A DNA stretch of 64,000 nucleotides from an uncultured Faecalibacterium sp. (GCA_934533135.1 CAKTBG010000003.1:1-64000); one strand, 5' to 3'; shown: positions 17,121 through 25,973, counted from the first letter of the stretch. A program made the numbers and translations. Notes: generated by a model from the letters alone, not told the origin.

Positions 17121-18058
17121 GCGTCAAAGTGTTCATTGACGGATCTTCCGGCACCACCGGCCTGCGGATCGCAGACCGTCTGGCCGCACGACCCGGGATC
17201 GAGCTGTTGAGCATCTCGGCAGAAGGCCGCAAAGATGTAAACGAGCGGGCAAAGGTCATCAATTCGGCCGACCTTGCCTTCCTCTGCCTGCCGGATGCGG
17301 CGTCCAAAGAGGTGATGCCGCTGCTCCGCCCGGACGTGAACGTTCTGGACACTTCCACCGCCTTCCGCACCGATCCGGCGTGGGATTACGGTTTCCCGGA
17401 GCTGAAAGGCCAGAAAGAAAAGATCAAATGCTCGCACCGCGTGGCCGTGCCCGGCTGCTATGCGTCGGGCTTCATCAGCATTGCGCGGCCGCTGGTCGAG
17501 CTGGGGCTGGTTCCGGCGGATTATCCGTTCAGCTGCACCGGCATCTCCGGCTACAGCGGCGGCGGCAAGAAGATGATCGCGGATTACGAAAGCCCGGACC
17601 GCCCGCACCACAGCAAGCTGGATGCGCCCAAGAGCTACGGCCTGACCCTTGCCCACAAACACCTGCCCGAAATGCAGAAGATCAGCGGACTGACGCATAC
17701 GCCGATGTTCGTGCCGGTGGTCTGCGACTACTATTCTGGGATGCAGGTGCTCGTTCCGCTCGACCTCACGGTGGCTGGCACCACCGCCGAGGCCGTGGCC
17801 GCAGGGCTGGCCGCATACTACAAGGACGGCGCGACCGTCTCGGTCCACGGCCTGAACGAGCCGCTGCCCGAGAACGGCCTGTACGCCAACGCCCTGTCCG
17901 GCAGCGACCGGATGGAGCTGTTCATGACCGTGAATGCAGCAGGTGACCAGATGATGCTGGTCTCGCTGTTCGACAATCTGGGGAAAGGCTCTTCCGGTGC
18001 CGCCGTCCAGTGCATGAACCTGATGCTGGGGCTGCCGGAGACAGAAGGATTAGAGTAA
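17117..18058 (+). CDS. argC: N-acetyl-gamma-glutamyl-phosphate reductase, short type
   Basis: 313 residues, the short (type 2) form of ArgC. NADP-binding start FIDGSSGTTGLRIADRL; active-site cysteine in VAVPGCYASGFISIARPL; catalytic histidine region HKHLPEM. It reduces N-acetylglutamyl phosphate to the semialdehyde, the third step of the pathway. The ATG lies within the argH stop (ATGA overlap). Confidence 0.95.
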
Positions 18059-18077
18059 GCCATAGGGGGATTTTTTG

Positions 18078-19307
18078 ATGCGTTATACAGAAGTTTCGGG
18101 AGGCATCTGCGCCCCGAAAGGTTTTGCGGCGGCGGGCGTCCATTGCGGCATCCGCGCCAATCATTCCGAGAAATACGACCTCGCCCTCATCAAGGCGGAT
18201 GTCCGCTGTGCGGCGGCCGGTGTCTACACCACCAACAAGGTCTGCGGCGCACCCATCAAGGTGGACCGTGCCCACCTGACCGACGGCTATGCGCAGGCCA
18301 TCGTCGTGAACAGCGGCAACGCCAACACCTGCGCCGCCAACGGCGTCGCACTGGCAGAAGCGTGCTGTGAGATCGTCGGCAAGGAGCTGGGCATCCCGGC
18401 CAAGGATGTTCTGCCGGCTTCCACCGGCGTCATCGGCCAGCCCATGGTCATCGACCCGTTTGCCCGGGGAATCCCGGCCGCCGCCGCAAAGCTGGCCGCG
18501 ACTGCGCAGGGCAGCGCGGACGCAGCCACCGCCATCATGACCACCGACACCCACAAGAAGGAGTACGCCATCCAGTTCGAGCTGGGCGGCAAGACCTGCA
18601 CCGTGGGTGCCATCGGCAAGGGCAGCGGCATGATCGCCCCCAACATGGCGACCATGCTGGCCTTTTACACCACCGATGCAGCCGTGTCTCCGGCTCTGCT
18701 GGAAAAGGCTCTGAAGACGGTGGTTCCCGGAACGTATAACCAGATGAGCGTCGATCTCGACACCTCCACCAACGATACCCTGATCCTGATGGCGTCCGGT
18801 CTGGCCGGAAACCCCGAGATCTGCGAGGAAAACGCCGACTACGAGGCGTTTGTGGCGGCGTTGACCGCCATTGCAGAGCATATGTGTGCCGAGCACGCCG
18901 GTGACGGCGAAGGGGCGACCCACCTCATCACCTGCGAAGTCACCCATGCGCCCGACTTGAAGACCGCCCGTGCCGTCTCCCGGAGCGTCGTCTGCTCCAA
19001 CCTGTTCAAGGCGGCGGTCTTTGGCCGGGATGCCAACTGGGGCCGCATCCTCTGCGCCATCGGCTACACCCCCGGTGATTTCTCCATCGACAAGGTGTGC
19101 GTCTGGCTGTCCAGCAAAGCCGGTGAGGTCTATGTCTGTGAGAACGCGGCTTACCATCCCTACAGCGAGGACGAAGCCGCCAAGGTTCTGGCCGAGCACG
19201 ATGTGCTGGTCAGGGTCGATATGGGCACCGGCGACGCCTCGGCCAAGGCATGGGGCTGCGACCTGACCTACGACTATGTCAAGATCAACGGCGATTATCG
19301 GACTTAA
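18078..19307 (+). CDS. argJ: Bifunctional ornithine acetyltransferase / N-acetylglutamate synthase
   Basis: 409 residues. The self-cleavage and nucleophile region GKGSGMIAPNMATMLAF holds the threonine (around residue 190) that splits the precursor into alpha and beta chains. NSGNANTCAANG (oxyanion and substrate region) and GRDANWGRILCAIGY in the beta chain are present. ArgJ moves the acetyl group from N-acetylornithine to glutamate, so the pathway is cyclic and needs no ArgE. No separate ArgA is seen in the window, so ArgJ may also be the acetyl-CoA-dependent enzyme. ATG 18078 is preferred over the TTG just before it. Confidence 0.95.
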   Translation: MRYTEVSGGICAPKGFAAAGVHCGIRANHSEKYDLALIKADVRCAAAGVYTTNKVCGAPIKVDRAHLTDGYAQAIVVNSGNANTCAANGVALAEACCEIVGKELGIPAKDVLPASTGVIGQPMVIDPFARGIPAAAAKLAATAQGSADAATAIMTTDTHKKEYAIQFELGGKTCTVGAIGKGSGMIAPNMATMLAFYTTDAAVSPALLEKALKTVVPGTYNQMSVDLDTSTNDTLILMASGLAGNPEICEENADYEAFVAALTAIAEHMCAEHAGDGEGATHLITCEVTHAPDLKTARAVSRSVVCSNLFKAAVFGRDANWGRILCAIGYTPGDFSIDKVCVWLSSKAGEVYVCENAAYHPYSEDEAAKVLAEHDVLVRVDMGTGDASAKAWGCDLTYDYVKINGDYRT

Positions 19308-19323
19308 AGGTGGGAGAGCAACA

Positions 19324-20178
19324 ATGAAAAACGAAGAAATGGCCCGCCTGTTTTCCGAGGCGACCCCTTACATCCAGAAATACCATGGCAAGACCATGGT
19401 CATCAAATACGGCGGCAACGCCATGATCAACGAAGACCTGAAAAATGCCGTCATGAACGACCTCGTCACCCTCACCCTGCTGGGCGTGCGGGTGGTGCTG
19501 GTCCACGGCGGCGGCCCGGCCATCAACGAAATGCTGAAAAAGGTCGGTGTGGAAAGCCACTTTGCCAACGGCCTGCGCGTCACCGACGACGCCACCATGG
19601 AGATCGTGCAGCAGGTGCTGGCGGGCAAGGTCAACAAAGACCTCGTCGCCAAGCTGCGCGGCCGCGGCGTGGGTCTGTGCGGCATGGACGGCCAGATGCT
19701 CCGCTGCACCGAGCTGGATCCCCAGCTGGGTCATGTGGGCGAGATCGTCCATGTGGACACCACCCTGATCTCCAGCCTGCTGGACAGCGGCTACATCCCC
19801 GTGATCGCCACCGTCGGCATGGACGATCTGGGGCGCGCCTACAACGTCAACGCCGACACCGCCGCCGCCCAGATCGCCATCGCGCTCAAGGCCGAAAAGC
19901 TGGTCTCCATGACCGACATCGCAGGCCTGCTCCGGGATAAGGACGACGAGACCACCCTCATCCCCGAGGTGGAGGTCAGCGAGATCGAGGGCTACAAGTC
20001 TGCCGGCATCATCGCGGGCGGCATGATCCCCAAGATCGGAGGCATGGCCGACGCCATTTATCAAGGCGTCCACGAAGCGGTCATCATCGACGGCCGAGTC
20101 CCCCACACCGTTCTGCTGGAGCTGTTCTCCGACCGTGGTTCCGGCACCCGGTTCTACCGCCGCAGCCATCGGGAATAA
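19324..20178 (+). CDS. argB: Acetylglutamate kinase
   Basis: 284 residues of the amino-acid kinase fold: IKYGGNAMIN, VLVHGGGPAINEML, NADTAAAQIAIALKAEKLV and GGMIPKIGGMADAI. It phosphorylates N-acetylglutamate, the second and usually arginine-inhibited step. The N-terminal helix (EEMARLFSEATPYIQKYH) is of the kind found in hexameric, arginine-sensitive kinases, which suggests feedback control. GGTGGGAGAG precedes ATG 19324; the gene follows argJ after 16 nt. Confidence 0.96.
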   Translation: MKNEEMARLFSEATPYIQKYHGKTMVIKYGGNAMINEDLKNAVMNDLVTLTLLGVRVVLVHGGGPAINEMLKKVGVESHFANGLRVTDDATMEIVQQVLAGKVNKDLVAKLRGRGVGLCGMDGQMLRCTELDPQLGHVGEIVHVDTTLISSLLDSGYIPVIATVGMDDLGRAYNVNADTAAAQIAIALKAEKLVSMTDIAGLLRDKDDETTLIPEVEVSEIEGYKSAGIIAGGMIPKIGGMADAIYQGVHEAVIIDGRVPHTVLLELFSDRGSGTRFYRRSHRE

Positions 20179-20233
20179 AGGGGTTGCTGAATGAACAGAA
20201 ACCCCTTATAATGGAAGAAAGCAGCATATCGGT

Positions 20234-20430
20234 ATGCCAAGGCCTCTCCTACTAGGAGAGGTGGCAAAGCCGTCAGGCTTTGACGGAGAGGTTGTACGGA
20301 GAAGCCGTCGGGAATACGCTTGTCCAACCTCTCAGTCTGCTCCGCAGACAGCCATTCCCCTTCTGGCACGAATGTGCCACCTCCCCCGGCCGGGGGAGTC
20401 TTTCCTTGTAGGGGAGCCTTTGGCAAAGAG
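20234..20430. repeat. REP-like palindromic element pair B (argB/argD)
   Basis: Two units facing each other: TGCCAAGGCCTCTCCTACTA...GACGGAGAGGTT, then AACCTCTCAGTC...GGCAAAGAG. It fills most of the 290-bp gap between argB and argD. Confidence 0.85.
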
Positions 20431-20468
20431 AAAACGTTTGGTTCCAAAATGAGGGAGGTTTGCTTACT

Positions 20469-21671
20469 ATGGATTCCGAAAAAGTCATCAAGCGGGACAA
20501 CGAATACGTCCTGCACACCTATAACCGCAACCCCATCGCCCTTGAGAAAGGCCACGGCCTCTATGCCGAAGGCCCCGAAGGGCAGAAGTATCTCGATTTC
20601 ACCAGCGGCATCGGCGTCAACAGTCTGGGCTACTGCGACCTGACGTGGGCGGAGGCAGTCTCCGAGCAGGCGCACAAGCTGCAGCACACCTCCAACCTGT
20701 ACTACACCGCCCCCTGCGGCAAGCTGGCCAAGAAGCTCTGCAAGCGCACCGGCATGTCCAAGGTCTTCTTCGGCAACTCGGGTGCCGAGGCCAACGAGGG
20801 CGCGATCAAGGCAGCCCGCAAGTACAGTTTCGACCACTACGGCAAGGATCGTGATGTGGTCATCACGCTGGTCAACAGCTTCCATGGGCGCACCCTTGCC
20901 ACCCTGACCGCGACCGGTCAGGAGGTGTTCCACAACTATTTCGGCCCCTTCAACGAGGGCTTCCAGTATGCACCCGCCGGAGACATTGCGGCTCTGACCG
21001 AGATGGTGGATCGCCACACCTGCGCCGTCATGATGGAGCTGGTGCAGGGCGAAGGCGGCGTGGTCGCGCTGAGCCCGGAGTATGTGCAGGCCGTCCGCGC
21101 CCTCTGCGATGAAAGAGACCTCGTCCTGATCGTGGACGAGGTGCAGACCGGCGTAGGCCGCACGGGTACCTTCCTCTGCTGCGAACACTACGGCCTCAAG
21201 CCCGATATCGTCACCCTCGCCAAGGGGCTGGGCGGCGGCCTGCCCATCGGTGCGGTCCTGCTGAACGAAAAGACCGCCGAGGGCATGGGCGCAGGTTCGC
21301 ATGGTTCCACCTTCGGCGGCAACCCGGTGGTCTGCGCCGGTGCCAATGTGGTTGTGGATCGGCTGGACGCCAGCTTTCTTGCCAGCGTCAATGAGCGTGC
21401 CGTCCAGCTCCGCACCGGGCTGGCCAAGCTGCCCCGCGTCAAGAGCATTTCGGGCATCGGCCTGATGATCGGCATCGAGTTCCTCGAGGGCATCAAGGCG
21501 GCCGACGTGCTGGCCGCCTGCCGCGAAAAGGGTCTGCTGGTGCTGACCGCAAAGACCCGTCTCCGCCTGCTGCCGCCCCTGACCCTGACCGAGCACGACG
21601 TCGAAAAAGCGTTGGAGATCCTGGGTCAGGTGCTGGAAGAAATGCAGCCCAACGCGGAGGCAAAGGCATGA
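20469..21671 (+). CDS. argD: Acetylornithine aminotransferase
   Basis: 400 residues, class III PLP aminotransferase. FFGNSGAEANEGAIKAARKY, DEVQTGVGRTGTFLCCE and the PLP lysine in VTLAKGLGGGLPIGAVLL are intact, and HGSTFGGNPVVCAGA follows. It makes N-acetylornithine from the semialdehyde. GGGAGG lies 10 nt before ATG 20469. It overlaps argF by 4 nt. The REP pair upstream may weaken or modulate read-through from argB. Confidence 0.95.
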   Translation: MDSEKVIKRDNEYVLHTYNRNPIALEKGHGLYAEGPEGQKYLDFTSGIGVNSLGYCDLTWAEAVSEQAHKLQHTSNLYYTAPCGKLAKKLCKRTGMSKVFFGNSGAEANEGAIKAARKYSFDHYGKDRDVVITLVNSFHGRTLATLTATGQEVFHNYFGPFNEGFQYAPAGDIAALTEMVDRHTCAVMMELVQGEGGVVALSPEYVQAVRALCDERDLVLIVDEVQTGVGRTGTFLCCEHYGLKPDIVTLAKGLGGGLPIGAVLLNEKTAEGMGAGSHGSTFGGNPVVCAGANVVVDRLDASFLASVNERAVQLRTGLAKLPRVKSISGIGLMIGIEFLEGIKAADVLAACREKGLLVLTAKTRLRLLPPLTLTEHDVEKALEILGQVLEEMQPNAEAKA

Positions 21672-22585
21672 AAAATCTGCTGAAAATGAGCGACCTGACC
21701 CCCGCTGAGGTGGCGCACATCCTCGATGTGGCCGACCAGCTCAAGGCAGAGCAGAAGGCCGGTGGAAATCCGCCCCTGCTCAAAGGGAAAAGCGTCGCGC
21801 TGATGTTCTCCAAAAGCTCGACCCGCACCCGCACCAGCTTTGAGGTGGGCGTGTACCAGCTGGGCGGTCTTGGCAACTACATGAACGCCGCCACCGAGCT
21901 GCAGTCCGGCCGGGGCGAGCCGCTTAAGGATACCGCCCGAGTGCTGGGCCGCTACTACGATTGCGTGGTCTGGCGCACCTACCGGCAGCGCGATCTGGAA
22001 GAGTTTGCAGAGTATGCGGGCGTGCCGGTCATCAATGGCCTGACCGATTACGCGCATCCCTGTCAGGTGCTGGCCGACCTCATGACCATCCGGGAACGCC
22101 GGGGTGCGCTTGAAGCGCAGAAGCTCTGCTTTGTCGGCGACGGCAGCAGCATGGCCAACAGCCTCATCGTGGGCGGCCTGCTGGCGGGCATGAGCGTCAC
22201 CTGCGTCTGCCCCCGCAATTACCGTCCGGCGGCGGACGTGGTGATGTTCGCCCATAAGTACGGCGACAAATTCCACCTGACCACCGACCCCGCCGAAGGC
22301 GTCCAAGACGCCGACGTGGTGGTGACGGCCATCTGGAACACCGCCGCACCCGGCACCCGCGAGAGTGAGGAGCGTCTGCGGGAGTTCGCAGGCTACCAGC
22401 TGACCGGCAGCCTTTTGCAGGCCGCAAAGCCCGACTGCATGGTGCTCCATTGCCTGCCCGCCCACCGCGGCGAGGAAATCTCCACCGCCGTCTTTGAATC
22501 CCACGCCGATGAGATCTTCGCCGAGGCCGAGAACCGCCTCCATGTCCAGAAGGCCGTGCTGTCCATCCTGCTGGCGGGGAAATAA
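21668..22585 (+). CDS. argF: Ornithine carbamoyltransferase
   Basis: 305 residues. Carbamoyl-phosphate motif KSSTRTRTSFEVG, HPCQVLADLMT, the ornithine-binding block with DGSSMANSLIVGGLLAGM, and the catalytic HCLPAHRGEE. It carbamoylates ornithine to citrulline, which ArgG uses. It is the last gene of the set and is followed by a strong terminator. Carbamoyl-phosphate synthase genes are not in the window. Confidence 0.96.
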   Translation: MKNLLKMSDLTPAEVAHILDVADQLKAEQKAGGNPPLLKGKSVALMFSKSSTRTRTSFEVGVYQLGGLGNYMNAATELQSGRGEPLKDTARVLGRYYDCVVWRTYRQRDLEEFAEYAGVPVINGLTDYAHPCQVLADLMTIRERRGALEAQKLCFVGDGSSMANSLIVGGLLAGMSVTCVCPRNYRPAADVVMFAHKYGDKFHLTTDPAEGVQDADVVVTAIWNTAAPGTRESEERLREFAGYQLTGSLLQAAKPDCMVLHCLPAHRGEEISTAVFESHADEIFAEAENRLHVQKAVLSILLAGK

Positions 22586-22609
22586 AACAAAATAACCGAT
22601 AAACAGAAA

Positions 22610-22653
22610 CAGCGTCCGCCGCGGTTCGTAGAACCGGGCGGACGCTGCTTTTG
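22610..22653 (+). terminator. Terminator of the arginine operon
   Basis: CAGCGTCCGCC pairs with GGCGGACGCTG, followed by CTTTT. It lies between the convergent argF and toxin genes. Confidence 0.88.
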
Positions 22654-22662
22654 GTTATAAGA

Positions 22663-23145
22663 TTAGGATTTTCCGAGCAATGTGGCTTCGATGGCAAGAA
22701 CATCCGGAAAGATCAGCGGAACACCTTTTCGCTGGAGTGCAAGAACGCGCTTGGCTTTCTCGAGAAGTTCTTTCTCAAAGACTCCATCGATCCGAACGGG
22801 AACGCGGGTGCGTTTGTCGATGTATTCGTTGACGATGTAAACGGATGTGACCGGACACATATTTTGGATCAGAAAGGCTTTTTCGTAACCGAGGACATTG
22901 CCAAAGGCAATGGTGTCACAGCGATGATAACGCTGTATCTTTTTATTGTAGTATGTACGGAATTTGGACACCTGAGAGGAAAACGGGATCATCCAGTAAA
23001 GGCCGGTGGATTTTTCCTCGAAAGCATAGAAACAAGGGCGGCCGTGCAACTGACCGTTGATGGTCTCCTTGTTCTGCATCAGATGCGGATCGGGAAAGTC
23101 GATAAAGTACTGATCGTCGATGTAGTAGAAATGCCCTTTATCCAT
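22663..23145 (-). CDS. cptN: Type III toxin-antitoxin toxin, ToxN/AbiQ family (CptN-like endoribonuclease)
   Basis: 160 residues. After a short beta-rich start (MDKGHFYYIDDQYFIDFPDP) comes RPCFYAF and then YWMIPFSSQVSKF at residues 50-62. The P-x-S-S...K pattern fits the active-site loop of ToxN/AbiQ ribonucleases, and the body (KKIQRYHRCDTIAFG, EKAFLIQNMCPVTS) resembles CptN from gut Clostridia as I recall it. ATG 23145 follows GAGG at 8 nt. Directly upstream lie a terminator, 46-nt tandem repeats with pseudoknot pairing, and a strong promoter, exactly the type III layout. The toxin would cleave cellular mRNAs unless held by the antitoxin RNA, and such systems can act against phages. The stretch is visibly more AT-rich than its neighbours, suggesting transfer. 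Confidence 0.88.
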   Translation of the reverse strand: MDKGHFYYIDDQYFIDFPDPHLMQNKETINGQLHGRPCFYAFEEKSTGLYWMIPFSSQVSKFRTYYNKKIQRYHRCDTIAFGNVLGYEKAFLIQNMCPVTSVYIVNEYIDKRTRVPVRIDGVFEKELLEKAKRVLALQRKGVPLIFPDVLAIEATLLGKS

Positions 23146-23160
23146 CCGTAAAACCTCATA

Positions 23161-23194
23161 AACAATAAAACAGCCCCATCCTTGCGAATGGGGC
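23161..23194 (-). terminator. Terminator between antitoxin RNA and toxin gene
   Basis: On the minus strand GCCCCAT, loop, ATGGGGC is followed by TGTTTTATTGTT. In type III systems such a leaky terminator lets a minority of transcripts reach the toxin gene, setting the RNA-to-protein ratio. Confidence 0.85.
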
Positions 23195-23321
23195 GAAACA
23201 TTTGCACTCGATCTTTTATTAGTCGCATATCGAGAAGCGACAAACATTTGCACTCGGCCTTATTTTAGTTGCGTGCCGAGGAGCAACAAACATTTGAAGA
23301 TGGGCGATAAAGCTTTTCTTC
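23161..23321 (-). ncRNA. cptI: Type III antitoxin RNA, CptI-like, two full 46-nt repeats plus a partial
   Basis: The 9-mer AAACATTTG recurs at 23196, 23242 and 23288, so the unit is 46 nt with about 2.2 copies. Read on the minus strand each unit has four blocks in the order a, b, a', b'. In one unit a is GTCGC with GCGAC and b is CTCGAT with ATCGAG; in the other a is GTTGC with GCAAC and b is CTCGGC with GCCGAG. The pairs interleave, which defines an H-type pseudoknot, and the differences between the units are compensatory on both sides of both helices. The conserved linker (CAAATGTTT on this strand) contains AAAU, a plausible toxin cutting site. The RNA would wrap and inhibit the toxin encoded next. 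Confidence 0.88.
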
Positions 23322-23327
23322 ACTTAT

Positions 23328-23356
23328 AGTATATGCGAGAATGGACGATTTGTCAA
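23328..23356 (-). promoter_or_regulatory. Promoter of the antitoxin-toxin locus
   Basis: On the minus strand TTGACA (23356-23351) and TATACT (23333-23328) are spaced by 17 nt, one of the strongest promoters in the window, as expected for an abundant antitoxin RNA. It starts only 17 nt after the MATE stop codon. Confidence 0.85.
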
Positions 23357-23372
23357 GCAATTTGAGCGTTCA

Positions 23373-24734
23373 TTACGCTCCCTTTTCCAGGATTTTATCA
23401 AACCGGGTAAAGAAGGTGATGGCGGTGATAGCGGCTGCGAGGACATCGCTGATGGGTTCGGCGAGGAAGACGCCGAGGACGGGGTTCGGGAACAGGTGGG
23501 GCAGAAGGAAGATAAGAGGGATCAGCAGGATCAATTTGCGCAGGCAGGCCAGCAGCAGGCTGACTTTGGCCTGCCCCAGTGCCATAAAGCTCTGCTGGCA
23601 GGCAATCTGGACGCCAAAGGCGAAGATGCCGGCCATGTAGATCCGCAACGCCCATTGGGTGTAGTCGATGAGGGCGGCGTCGGAGGTGAAGATGCCGGCC
23701 ACCACGCGGGGGATCAGCATCATGACGACCCAGTAGAGGGTGATGTAGCTGACGCAGAGGATCAGCTGGAAGCGGAAGGCCTCTTTGACCCGCTCTTTTT
23801 TGGCGGCACCGAAGTTGAAGCTGATGACCGGCTGACCGCCCTGACAGATGCCCTGCAGCGGCAGGGTGCCGAGCTGGGAGACGCTGGTGATGACGGTCAT
23901 GGCACCCACGGCGATGTCGCCGCCGTACCGGGCCAGACTGGAACTGAAACTGATGGACAGCAGGCTCTCGGTGGAGAGCATGACGAAGGACGAGATGCCG
24001 AGCCCCATGACGGGCAGGATGATGTTCCTTTCCAGCTTCATCTTGCTGCGGCTGAGCTTCAGGTTGGTCTTGGGGCCGGTGAGGAATTTCAGGATCCACA
24101 CGGCACCCACGGCCTGACTGAGCACCGTGGCGATGGCGGCACCCCGCACGCCCAGCCCGAAGCCAAAGATCAGGAGGGGGTCAAGGATGATGTTGATGAC
24201 GGCACCGATCACGGTGGTCAGCATACTGATCTTGGCAAACCCCTGTGCCGTGATGAAGGGGTTCATGCCCATGACCAGCAGGACGAACACCGTGCCGAGA
24301 ATGTAGATGCGGCTGTACGCCAGACCATAGGGCAGGGTGATGTCGCTGGCACCGAAAAGCCGGAGCAGCGCGGGCGCACCGACCCAGAATACGATGGTCA
24401 GGATCAGCGAAAAGAGCAGCAGCATGGTAAAACTGTTGCTGAGGATCTTTTCGGCCTGCTCCTTGTCGTCCTGCCCCATGGCAATGGCGGTACGGGGCGC
24501 ACCGCCGGCACCGATGAGCATGGCGAAGGCGTTCATCAGCATCAGGATGGGCGCAAACAGCCCCACGCCGGTCAGAGCCGACGCGCCGATGCCCTCGATG
24601 TGGCCGATGTAAATGCGGTCTACGATGTTGTACAGCAGGTTGACCACCTGCGCCACCACCGCGGGGATCATGAGCTGGAGCAGGAGTTTTTTTACGTCGC
24701 CGCTGCCCATGTCCTGTTTTTTCTGTGCTGCCAT
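23373..24734 (-). CDS. MATE-family multidrug efflux transporter
   Basis: 453 residues and 12 predicted membrane helices in two similar halves, the normal MATE architecture. Family stretches include MIPAVVAQVVNLLYNIVDRIYIG near the start, GAGGAPRTAIAMGQ and GICQGGQPVISFNFGAAKKE. It exports drugs or metabolites using a sodium or proton gradient. A perfect 14-bp palindrome lies between promoter and start, so it is probably under a local repressor. No terminator is visible between its stop and the antitoxin promoter. Confidence 0.93.
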   Translation of the reverse strand: MAAQKKQDMGSGDVKKLLLQLMIPAVVAQVVNLLYNIVDRIYIGHIEGIGASALTGVGLFAPILMLMNAFAMLIGAGGAPRTAIAMGQDDKEQAEKILSNSFTMLLLFSLILTIVFWVGAPALLRLFGASDITLPYGLAYSRIYILGTVFVLLVMGMNPFITAQGFAKISMLTTVIGAVINIILDPLLIFGFGLGVRGAAIATVLSQAVGAVWILKFLTGPKTNLKLSRSKMKLERNIILPVMGLGISSFVMLSTESLLSISFSSSLARYGGDIAVGAMTVITSVSQLGTLPLQGICQGGQPVISFNFGAAKKERVKEAFRFQLILCVSYITLYWVVMMLIPRVVAGIFTSDAALIDYTQWALRIYMAGIFAFGVQIACQQSFMALGQAKVSLLLACLRKLILLIPLIFLLPHLFPNPVLGVFLAEPISDVLAAAITAITFFTRFDKILEKGA

Positions 24735-24763
24735 AAGTGTTTCGCTTCCCTCACTCTCAAATG

Positions 24764-24777
24764 GTTCAAATTTGAAC
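24764..24777. promoter_or_regulatory. Perfect palindrome GTTCAAATTTGAAC, probable operator of the MATE gene
   Basis: It covers the expected transcription start of the MATE promoter. MarR-type repressors often bind such TTNAA palindromes. No regulator gene is adjacent, so the binding protein would be encoded elsewhere. Confidence 0.5.
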
Positions 24778-24779
24778 TA

Positions 24780-24809
24780 AATATAGCATAGGCTGCCCCC
24801 ATTTGTCAA
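24780..24809 (-). promoter_or_regulatory. Promoter of the MATE gene
   Basis: On the minus strand TTGACA (24809-24804) and TATATT (24785-24780), spacer 18 nt. Confidence 0.7.
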
Positions 24810-24851
24810 GAAGCGGAGCAAAGTCGTCCTTTTTTGCAAAGATACGCTGTC

Positions 24852-24881
24852 AAAAAGAGCCGCCCGGCTGGGCGGCTCTTT
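24852..24881 (-). terminator. Terminator of the lactate dehydrogenase gene
   Basis: AAAGAGCCGCCC and GGGCGGCTCTTT form a perfect 12-bp stem, with T-runs readable in either direction. Confidence 0.9.
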
Positions 24882-24904
24882 CTCGATGGAGCGGTGCGGA
24901 AGGG

Positions 24905-25855
24905 TCAGATGCCGCACTCGTCCAGAATGGAGCGGAGAGTATCGGCGGACTTCTTGAGGTCGGCGGATTCCTTCTCGTTCAGAGAGATGGGCACCAGCTC
25001 TTCCAGGCCGTCCGCACCCACGACGGCGGGCATACTCAGGACGACGTTTTCCACGCCGAAGTCGCCGTGCATCATGGAAGAGATCGGCAGGATGGACTTC
25101 TCGTCCCGGATGATGACCTCACAGATCCGCTTGACGGCCATGGCGACGCCGTAGTAGGTGGCGCGCTTCTTCTCGATGATCTCATACGCGCTGTTCTTGA
25201 CCTTTTCGGCGATGTTCTCCTGCGACTGGTCGTGGTTGTAGTGGCCGCGCATCTCGCAGAAATCGTCCAGCGCGATGCCGGAGACGTTGGCACTGGACCA
25301 CGCGGCGATCTCGCTGTCGCCGTGCTCGCCGATGATGAAGGCGTGGACGCTCTTGCTGTCCACGGACAGATGCTCGCCCAGCTGATACTTCAGGCGGGCG
25401 GTATCCAGCACCGTGCCCGAGCCGATGACCCGGTTCTCCGGGAAACCAGACAGCTTGATGGCGGCGTAGGTCAGGATATCGACGGGGTTGGCCACCACCA
25501 GCAGGATGCCGCGGCAGTTCCGCTTGGCGATCTCGGGGATGATGCTCTTGAAAATGTTCAGGTTCTTGTGGACGAGATCCAGCCGGGTCTCGCCGGGCTT
25601 CTGGCCTGCACCGGCCGTGATGACGATGATGGCGGCGTCCACGATGTCGTCGTAGGTACCGGCGTAGATCTTCATATTGCCGACAAAGGGGATGCCGTGG
25701 CTGATGTCCATGGCCTCACCCTCGGCCTTGGCGGTGTCGGCGTCGATGAGGACGATCTCGGAAAACAGCTTGCTCTGCATCAGCGCAAAGGCGGAGGCCG
25801 AGCCGACGAAGCCGCAGCCGATGACGGCGATCTTGCGGAGATTGACGTTGTTCAT
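24905..25855 (-). CDS. ldh: L-lactate dehydrogenase
   Basis: 316 residues. NAD-binding GCGFVGSASAFALMQ, VVANPVDILTYAA, RVIGSGTVLDTARLKYQLGEH and the catalytic histidine in IIGEHGDSEIAAWS are all present. Residue patterns (the glutamine of AGAGQKPGETR) fit lactate rather than malate specificity. It reduces pyruvate to L-lactate and restores NAD+. ATG 25855 follows AAAGGA; upstream in-frame codons belong to the leader. It has its own promoter and terminator, so it is a single-gene unit. Confidence 0.95.
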   Translation of the reverse strand: MNNVNLRKIAVIGCGFVGSASAFALMQSKLFSEIVLIDADTAKAEGEAMDISHGIPFVGNMKIYAGTYDDIVDAAIIVITAGAGQKPGETRLDLVHKNLNIFKSIIPEIAKRNCRGILLVVANPVDILTYAAIKLSGFPENRVIGSGTVLDTARLKYQLGEHLSVDSKSVHAFIIGEHGDSEIAAWSSANVSGIALDDFCEMRGHYNHDQSQENIAEKVKNSAYEIIEKKRATYYGVAMAVKRICEVIIRDEKSILPISSMMHGDFGVENVVLSMPAVVGADGLEELVPISLNEKESADLKKSADTLRSILDECGI

Positions 25856-25973
25856 AAGGGGATCCTTTCTTCCATTCCCTTCCGGGCTGCCGGGTGCAGC
25901 CGGTGAAAGGGTCTTCCTGCGTGGGAGTACCAACTTGTATCCCTGCTTGTTAAAAAAATACCGAGCGCACTCT

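Noticed and set aside
23196-23296. CRISPR array
   Set aside because: The 46-bp units are contiguous with no unique spacers, only 2.2 copies are present, no cas gene is near, and the pairing pattern is that of a type III antitoxin RNA.
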